A stretch of 64,000 nucleotides of DNA from Vesta saturnalis. Lineage: Eukaryota > Arthropoda > Insecta > Coleoptera > Lampyridae. The position numbers were made by a program, and so were the translations under genes. Positions 61,801 to 64,000 of this stretch are shown one piece after another. The stretch spans positions 5,279,001 to 5,343,000 of the forward strand of contig JARFJB010001910.1 of NCBI GenBank assembly GCA_036346205.1, written 5' to 3'. The notes under the pieces were generated by a model. It was not told where the DNA came from and made no database searches. It was given only the letters and a program-made list of their open reading frames with translations. The first letter of the stretch is position 1. Each line of letters begins with the position of its first letter.

Positions 61801-64000
61801 TTAACATGCTCTTCTTCAGCTATAATTTTTGGAATTTCTAATGAAGCATGCAAACCCTTGACTGCATCAAAAAGAAGTTCATCTGTCAATACTGTTTCTA
61901 TTGGATTGTTTATATAAAGTTCTAACTTGCTAATATTTGTTTTTAAAGTAGTAACGGCGGGAGCTTCTTTTACAGCATTATTAACAACGTCGATTGAAGA
62001 TTCTGAAAGTGGTTGTAATAACAAATACAACGCTGAATCACTGGGTGTACTGGCCACCGAAATTTTCATTTCCAGTAATTTGCTCTTTAAATCATCTTCG
62101 TTAGCACTAGTTTTGGATTTAATGTATGCGCTTAATGAGTTAAGCAAGTTTTGGACAATTCTGACAGACTCACATGAAGTTGCCGTCACAGTGGGAAATT
62201 TTTCAACAAAACTCTGGAGTGTTTCAACATATTTTTCTATTTTATCTTTAGCTACTACAGGAGTGTTTATGCAAGAATTCAAATCATCAATAGCATGTTT
62301 CAGTCCTTCTAGGGAATTGTTTCGATTCAGAACTTCTTCAATGTCTTTATAAATTTTGAAACTAAACTTTGGAAGTTCTTGCATTAGTGGGTAAAGAAGT
62401 GACTGCTTTGATAATTCTCCTTGTTCTTGCAATTTTTCTATTGAGTTCTTCATTTCTTCCATGAAATATTTATTGGGAAGATCTGATTCGATGAATGTGC
62501 ATAAAGTATTTAGGAAGTGATTAGCGTTACCAATACACGCTTCTTCAGTAGCTGTTACTTTTTTCTGAGCTAAAGTACTTATGGGTTCTAAAACGAGAGT
62601 TTTTAAATTTTTTATTGCAATTGTTACGTTATGATATTGTAATATTGCTGTGGGATTTTTGATGTAATTATCCAGCTTAATGATTAATTCTGCAAAATGT
62701 TTGACTGTCTGGCTTAGGCCAGCTTTACTAAGGCTCTTTTCTAAAATTGTGTTAATTTTGGTTGATACTAAAGGTAGTGGTTGTAATAGCGGATAAAGTA
62801 TTGACTCTTTTGGCATAGTATCAATTGAGACTTGCATTCTTTTCTGAGTACTCTTGACTTCCGCAAATAATTCATCATTTACAGTAACGTATTCTAAACT
62901 CGTAACTAGTGCATTTAAATACTCGTTAACTGAGTCGATGCATGAGGTTTCATTTGCGTTGACACCAACTGGTGTAAGTTTTGACATGGACTCCTGAATT
63001 AATCTGTGTATTTCGTCCACTGCCTCAAACAATGGATTCTTATGATCAGTTACATTCATAACGTATTTATTTAGTGTATTCGCTAGCTCTGCAAATCTGA
63101 TTAGTGAATAATCATTATTTTGTGTTGCAGGTAAACTATCAAATGTACGATTCAACTCACACTGAACTTTCATTACACAATCTGCGATTTCCTTAAAGTC
63201 TTGAACACACAACAATTTGGTAACATCTCCGTGAAAAGCTGTAACGTAAGGTTTCGCTTTTTCCAAAATGCCTAAGGGCAATTCCTCACTTGTTTCCTCC
63301 TGCACTTTTGAAGCTTTCTCAACATGCTTAGAAATTTTACTTAAATTCGCCGAAATATTACTGAACGCAACGAATTCCTCTGGTTTTATGAAAGACTCAC
63401 GATTAATTTTCTTTACAGCTATTTTAGTGTTTCTAACACTATTGTCCAATTCAGTTAAATAATTTTCAGATACCGAAAAATGTCTTAACAACGTGCCAGC
63501 CTTTTCCAGTTGTTTTAATGATTTATAAAATTGAGTGAATGGAAATTTATGCTGAACTTTGTTTTTCAGATATTCTTCAAGAATAATCTTCCCATCTCCT
63601 ATGCAAAGTTTTACAGCGCTTATTATTGACGATAGAACAGCAGTTTCTTGCACTTTTACAAAAATGTTTTCTACACTTGTAACAAATTTTTCAGGAGTTA
63701 CATCTGTTAGAACCTGAATTGAAGAACTAAGTGTACTTAAAGCATTTAAATCTTCATCTTTGATATCATCATTCAGCAATTCTAATGCGAGAATTTCAAA
63801 CAAATTGGCAAACGAGTCATTTAGAAGCGCCGATGTTGCTACACTGTTAATATTAGTGTTAATTAGTTTTAGTTTTTGTTCAAGTTCCCTAAATACCATT
63901 AATCGTTTTTCGTGAATTTGTTGTGCAGTAGAAATGCTTTGATAAAGTTTACTTAAATAAACCGGCATTTTATCAATTTCGGGATTGAAGGTGTCAATAC
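52872..64000 (-). CDS. Unc-89: Giant exon, upstream frame: helical repeats, open to the window edge
   Basis: About 3,709 codons, open through 64,000 (the residues before the first Met, TFNPEIDK, look coding, so this Met is not the start) and closed by TAG at 52,874-52,872. The sequence is leucine-rich and amphipathic, with frequent short breaks before PL..L motifs. It contains a family of six repeats of about 120-137 residues (FLNALCNCIES-like) at 63.0-61.0 kb and an acidic, probably unstructured linker at 57.4-56.9 kb. No Ig, FN3 or enzymatic domain was seen. The downstream frame continues the same protein type one base out of step, so both belong to one gene. Confidence 0.8.
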   Translation of the reverse strand, partial: IDTFNPEIDKMPVYLSKLYQSISTAQQIHEKRLMVFRELEQKLKLINTNINSVATSALLNDSFANLFEILALELLNDDIKDEDLNALSTLSSSIQVLTDVTPEKFVTSVENIFVKVQETAVLSSIISAVKLCIGDGKIILEEYLKNKVQHKFPFTQFYKSLKQLEKAGTLLRHFSVSENYLTELDNSVRNTKIAVKKINRESFIKPEEFVAFSNISANLSKISKHVEKASKVQEETSEELPLGILEKAKPYVTAFHGDVTKLLCVQDFKEIADCVMKVQCELNRTFDSLPATQNNDYSLIRFAELANTLNKYVMNVTDHKNPLFEAVDEIHRLIQESMSKLTPVGVNANETSCIDSVNEYLNALVTSLEYVTVNDELFAEVKSTQKRMQVSIDTMPKESILYPLLQPLPLVSTKINTILEKSLSKAGLSQTVKHFAELIIKLDNYIKNPTAILQYHNVTIAIKNLKTLVLEPISTLAQKKVTATEEACIGNANHFLNTLCTFIESDLPNKYFMEEMKNSIEKLQEQGELSKQSLLYPLMQELPKFSFKIYKDIEEVLNRNNSLEGLKHAIDDLNSCINTPVVAKDKIEKYVETLQSFVEKFPTVTATSCESVRIVQNLLNSLSAYIKSKTSANEDDLKSKLLEMKISVASTPSDSALYLLLQPLSESSIDVVNNAVKEAPAVTTLKTNISKLELYINNPIETVLTDELLFDAVKGLHASLEIPKIIAEEEHVKATNTFLEALCDCTESKSFNKDSVDKLQIELGKIKGEILQSLQSKGLEVCEIIQHNLQLNDDSLKKITKCITQLDYYTRNPKQNLLEEPILLSSVKNLLEPLNKILGTNYLDPNERMCIDKTSAMLGSLCKCLDTETVNEDLVTELQNDLIELQAHTDKVSKGTVLQHNLLLALPLCLQLCNTIKHTITEHALAQEELTKLTKKLESLLIHPAQSILRDANLCSLVTSLQRTLSDSPKPLIIPEIHEFLNALCNCIESKRMNKTQIKGMKLSIEKISNMERNPFVQNVSQLCTDITTKIEEKLVPSHTIDLLANTSQSLLKNIALIRNVQISELQKSFYNLQTSTYDLLDLNLNDNEEKILLECNNALKEVEKFILSKSGKQSNVDILPKEQIIQLLKYSVENSNNQPLIRVIANPVSSISFILPDILSQIEAEKEGLESTILVKLHSIISDIVLLKDADEYHRSKLQTELQTILTNVNEKLEAAVNEEKEYLQYMQEYLLSIGKFVIDSTTSKNKSLHGLVKKMRILSESAKSSFISSLQNEIEKITTVTSDYVNGQEKLKRTAENFHSQLALADELQLLKDKLLLINSTEQDRPSVTELRSVFSSIERLLKSIIDTGNLEENDRDYLQNLENFIQVLDNQLFGDGDLNEIHVANENMQKVVLHQDSSLAAIKTVFTEISDAVITCIQYSKHEQEKALQSHEAVEVEVHPIIQVLDTTFENIAISLNRISEQSISDEKLNQIENIQVCITELQSNLPYISYKIGTLREEDEIAIFVGNKVVEDLNTYLQKPSDSSIISVQNIEESIEELNLLKSILGSTSPVRNILQSIQKIAKSITEVVQPTTEVTPIQAIAMSIENLQRSLAKSQRYIIDKEVQSSILETVKNLATLLEHCFDLHHALNHDELNSLQAIEGILTDLNSRLTNFEHKNTEDDLSESYEILHKIQLNVEKLTTSPLGKITSVVDCIIRAVETILSTNRKLQKAVIFKHFQRMQNLMEELRGPRFLGSQLLDDFQFLVTHEISSLAQISPQEALTLKLSTQILEQVVGLKLETFADRSTSVKINLEELEQMLSNLPKESKIKKMFSTFSLVVNDRLETINVQFAYINTCNSILASLEDISKQLASKTNQNTCELEELVKCVNSELVVPVRANPAIQQALQIISQNLQLVIDYAKQYSDINSLLKDNFAKSHRLAKDSEFQNVIKLIEAFCYKSVKIINRDEEEKQADVRNAFIKLSDRIAKVGETPVLKDRKTYVQSTLDTLSKLQTVVLKRPNEQVMVMIQDSITDICQILERKDIPVSSIQFGIKESVEKLTKAISNQDITQLLDNILLIYEFSNSAQLEKQVQAVKQNIVVGNLNLLPNKLLVKHLPQILNTIQINESSLTLNEEEAFQNFIKIIEKLANSDFDHEQLRGTKEGLSNILTGEHQVKQIVGQLQDLIDLIEKSLIAFKTNQEKASVFSIENPESNYVRVNELSQPIQATLENVADEHGQISENFTSHSLEESADIASGSISKTELEIAEGIKEVRDQVKQDNVIVETETERELDSEKAVTDISSLKSSTIVEESGKEDSKIPESADLEHIVTEIELEKKNLESVEVIDEKIGKDETNEEFSKIKDDAFKLILKNLNRFLELIQSQQLEGELNLFVELETPLTALRQALLNSNSQEITVEELPIIKNIAQSFYDTVETAQEPGFLQIQNFDAPFTSLHNTVVTVCTKTFLTDELQQKEPFLQKLTEPLENVIKAILDIKIQSSERKRFVTVLTSYCKILHESTKTFEKINVREKGTSKKLKPLISFSKSLVLLKHLTDEMLSTLTLPNALQNCLNTIKESAQDTQSSIQNKIVRTELGVIESIIDNFMQDFPTDIDALAPLYSAIKKLASVVEEQLLGKKHPILPDITSKLETLDRQLKDIVVCDSQHEEIITSLCQAVQMLKNAKNLEELDEAPIKDIAVIAKNLVYILYSQPLESHEKKGIDILSQLKLVTVMLQHQPVNEKLLPSLQELLDSIVQTESIVQKLDKLNTCFASLNNNFENVSVQLETATGFQQSILSSILDLQNPLIDIQRSLVIVQAHPEEFQNSLERLNAALIDSPQNPQKYLEITKTLCQMQSNIKSLFADNPILHKALESIEASLNQINHTMELINQKEKLVSTATLLSEKLKQMPVLAQLASPLSNIQENLTDEVFLIISKAEHCISTLENSLDKLCTVTVPTEQPTLTEACECLQISIRTIPIELLPASVKESILHLASAVTNIQIASETQASKEEKKKAVLLELQQLLKNINSSSRLAIVQKALEKPLIALIESIVKVNEISIPLNEISALEELQPQINELNSSIKNVAKLEDLPKLLHQLESSLVTVQPKLITLDILDQPFQALLRAISNSKIELNKITQNKQLLETVKQPIVNLQQAIQNSNLVILAKPLNALLEAFEKIDAIDLNPKHIESVTMLQKPLEELTTVILSNRAEDIDIAFTQYHKILQDIEPELGKTAALQTLIAPLNDVLTSGKLVTDELMHSLQNFVQFSILDLQNQISALEIIPNIKHNEIITTISDLRKPLIAIETTLNSSKLRNSDELQSFDNAIISLTKSIHSIAECTSEIPKQAVTKCLADVSSASTELCPKVSDNTELVKSLQSVSKICNEIENRISFEDQTALAKPLQDLGKKIAQLERLTTEMPIEVAHNVLIISLLQKPLHTLLEDMLKPQSGILSKIEESVTNLDRALTPPIEEQKVNQALAQLKTAVEKVVFEIPKTQNIVIQHLEQLSSTITEVQEEIKNANLAELKAAVSNAQKLYTKLNEPLANFTANLEKLCNSSDEELRILTDTFLINESDVYKFVESLIQQLKTTYSKLSPDLQPHIQALISDLLETQSKLPSEKLKKCVDELKIYLTSLHDNLPKLEGPVYTGMLALISVAEPLNAIIRQSSEVNILEIPIHELSNAVSSLVKVLSFSGMEDLDYSDLEQAVKVLKTATEKIGTV
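56930..57440 (-). other. Acidic linker inside the helical region
   Basis: About 165 residues rich in E, D, S and I (for example EESGKEDSKIPESADLEHIV) interrupt the leucine-rich helical pattern. It is probably flexible and may separate two helical blocks of the protein. Confidence 0.6.
61000..63000 (-). repeat. Coding repeat family of about 120-137 residues
   Basis: Six copies of a motif like FLNALCNCIES..MN occur near 62,911, 62,501, 62,131, 61,773, 61,414 and 61,043, spaced 358-410 bp. Between them recur LYPLLQPLP-like and LDNYIKNP-like segments. They are much more divergent than the 783 bp units and distinct in sequence. Confidence 0.7.

Noticed and set aside
35243..63462. Plus-strand frames of 60-198 codons opposite the giant exon
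   Set aside because: They lie antisense to a continuous coding exon and repeat with its 783 bp period; no independent domain features.
35034..64000. Spectrin, Msp300 or dystrophin identity for the helical region
   Set aside because: The 261-residue and 120-137-residue periods and the PAWNKLL motif do not match the 106-residue spectrin repeat, and the following domains are Ig/FN3 rather than CH, EF-hand or KASH.

Overview
The window looks like insect nuclear DNA: AT-rich, spliceosomal introns of 46-62 nt, Tc1/mariner-like, piggyBac-like, Penelope-like and tRNA-SINE debris, and one giant muscle-type gene. A beetle or similar insect is plausible, but nothing here fixes the order.

Right half (33,048-64,000, minus strand): one gene, open at both window edges. 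From 64,000 down to 35,034 it reads as practically one exon of about 29 kb. This encodes more than 9,600 residues of leucine-rich helical repeats, then a lysine/serine-rich linker with KSPSP motifs, then three Ig domains and the start of a fourth. Six further exons (34,723-34,986; 34,297-34,676; 33,999-34,249; 33,501-33,951; 33,235-33,452; 33,048-33,180), separated by 46-54 nt introns, add the rest of Ig4, an FN3 domain, Ig5-Ig7 and the first half of Ig8. The Ig/FN3 sequences and the KSP-type linker point to the Unc-89/obscurin family; Stretchin/titin relatives are the alternative. Inside the giant exon is an array of 261-codon (783 bp) repeats, nearly perfect in length and very similar at DNA level in the middle. 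A second family of about 120-137 residues lies at 61.0-63.0 kb. The frame is broken once, at about 52,870, by a one-base shift or a cryptic 56 nt intron.

Left half (1-33,047): no host gene was recognised. Because Ig8 is cut at a good splice donor and no continuation is found, this is probably all (part of) one giant intron of the muscle gene. From left to right it holds: a decayed two-exon DUF7869-type gene; a fused transposase relic; a tRNA-like gene; a piggyBac-like element (3,920-8,254) with mariner relics nested in it; a degenerate tandem repeat; a chain of TA-flanked palindromic elements separated by (TA)n arrays (9.9-19.6 kb); a Penelope-like reverse transcriptase fragment followed by a hammerhead-like core; two copies of a tRNA-derived SINE (one with a perfect 12 bp target duplication inside a transposase relic); and long simple-sequence tracts at 22.2-24.75 kb. 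A second long-TIR mariner (29,939-32,101) lies nearest the gene. All transposases seen are broken.
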